From positions 1 to 22,285 of the forward strand of contig JBBIJR010000058.1 in NCBI GenBank assembly GCA_037445875.1: a DNA stretch of 22,285 nt. Direction: 5' to 3'. Source of the stretch: JBBIJR01 sp037445875. Its GTDB lineage: Bacteria; CLD3; SB21. Under the pieces are notes generated by a model. That model searched no databases. It saw only the letters and a program-made list of their open reading frames with translations, and was not told where the DNA came from. Shown in pieces: positions 21,715-22,285 of the stretch (its first letter is position 1; each line of letters begins with the position of its first letter). A program made the translations under genes and the position numbers.

Positions 21715-22285
21715 CCCGAATCTGCCCGATGACCTTGCAGATTTCCTGCGGAGCGCCCCCGGAAATGGAAATCTTTTTCAGGGTATTGGCCGCCTCGAAA
21801 GCCAGCCATTGGCCGTCCGGAGAGAACGTCGGATACGAACCGCCTTCGGTACCGGCCAGACGAATGACCTCATACCGGTCGAGCGGCCTCAGATGGAGTT
21901 CATCCGACGGCGGTGAGCCTTCGTAGGCAAGGTACTTTCCGTCCGGAGAAACGCTCAGGCCGATACCCCCGCCGAAAACCGCGGCGTCGGCCGGCGTTTC
22001 GATCACAAAATGACCGGAAGGTTGAACCCGCACGCTCTCTCGCTGCCAGAGCCGTACCGCGAGCAGAACCGCGACAAGGCCGAAGGCGGCGGCCACGGAA
22101 GGCCATGTCCACGTCCGGCGGCCTGCGGAGGATTCGCGCCTCCCCGTGGGCGCCGTTGCCACGGGGGATCGGGATGCGATCCGGCTGACGTGCTGCCGGC
22201 TGGATTCACGTTTGATACGCCGCAGTTCCTTCGCCACCTCCGCCACCGACTGAAACCGCTCGGACGGTTCCTTCGCGAGACATTC
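21302..22285 (-). CDS. Ser/Thr protein kinase PD40 protein, kinase C-terminus to first propeller blades (partial, frameshifted)
   Basis: The frame is open to the right edge. It starts ECLAKEPSERFQSVAEVAKE, the last helix of a PknB-type kinase domain (C-L-x-K-x-P-x-x-R-F-x-S), so the catalytic core lies outside the window. A basic linker and one membrane span (VAAAFGLVAVLLAVRLW) follow, then propeller blades VSPDGKYLAYEG and FSPDGQWLAFEA and the segment ISISGGAPQEICKVIGQ. After about position 21715 this frame turns into unrelated sequence and stops at 21302, while the propeller resumes in another frame. The GTG at 22246 lies inside the kinase helix and is not the start. It is a membrane sensor kinase by architecture; the ligand is unknown. 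Confidence 0.85.
   Translation of the reverse strand, partial: ECLAKEPSERFQSVAEVAKELRRIKRESSRQHVSRIASRSPVATAPTGRRESSAGRRTWTWPSVAAAFGLVAVLLAVRLWQRESVRVQPSGHFVIETPADAAVFGGGIGLSVSPDGKYLAYEGSPPSDELHLRPLDRYEVIRLAGTEGGSYPTFSPDGQWLAFEAANTLKKISISGGAPQEICKVIGQIRGQHDLLRPHSERHPFGFRERRRTEAPHVDGQRQRRDQPPFSPTPARREEYPVHHQTEQHRHVRRRAHCDPGSEYGQTKGSCARGSLCTIRTHRASGVCSRQVDPPRSVRPGPMGSHGLFIRGPGGRVDESRVRGRQV

Overview
The window is high-GC, densely coded bacterial DNA with a 10-base run of N inside pyrG, so it comes from a scaffolded draft or metagenome assembly. Two secreted proteins end in a PNPFNPST-type FlgD-like / type IX secretion C-terminal module. Together with a Bacteroidota-like CTP synthase and a TPR histidine kinase without a receiver, this points to the FCB superphylum: a high-GC Ignavibacteria-, Kapabacteria- or Calditrichota-like lineage rather than classical Bacteroides. 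This placement is inferred from motifs, not from a phylogeny.

Layout. 1-2.1 kb (+): the 3' part of a DAHP synthase gene, a Nudix ADP-sugar pyrophosphatase and an unknown charged protein, tightly packed and ending at a bidirectional hairpin terminator. 2.1-4.2 kb (-): a small secreted protein and a 514-aa secreted protein with a sorting module, separated by an A+T-rich heptamer tandem repeat. 4.2-4.5 kb is a divergent regulatory gap. 4.5-6.6 kb (+): a TPR sensor histidine kinase. 6.7-10.5 kb (+): housekeeping genes gatC (own promoter and terminator), pyrG (contains the gap) and nadB. A 58-aa gene on the opposite strand shares a CTAG double stop with nadB. 10.8-15.7 kb (+): a THUMP-type rRNA methyltransferase, a secreted HEXXH metallopeptidase, an alpha/beta hydrolase and a Crp/Fnr regulator, closely spaced. 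15.7-17.5 kb: a small DUF2892 membrane protein behind a probable Crp/Fnr operator, then a diheme cytochrome c (-) and a secreted YciI-like protein (+) that share one overlapping divergent promoter. 17.5-22.3 kb (-): an A+T-richer SH3-domain protein, a second protein with a sorting module, a double-ABM-domain protein and the C-terminal part of a Ser/Thr kinase with a PD40 propeller, disrupted by a frameshift and open at the window edge.

How the genes fit together. The left and middle parts are mostly conserved metabolism (aromatic amino acids, NAD, CTP, Gln-tRNA amidation, rRNA methylation) with unrelated envelope genes between them. The most coherent accessory unit is the Crp/Fnr regulator, DUF2892, diheme cytochrome c and secreted YciI cluster. 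The operator and promoter geometry there suggests a redox- or NO-responsive switch. I found no CRISPR array, transposase, phage gene, tRNA or rRNA. I also found no clearly new multi-gene system; the novel elements are small (the 58-aa gene, the operators and the promoter architectures).
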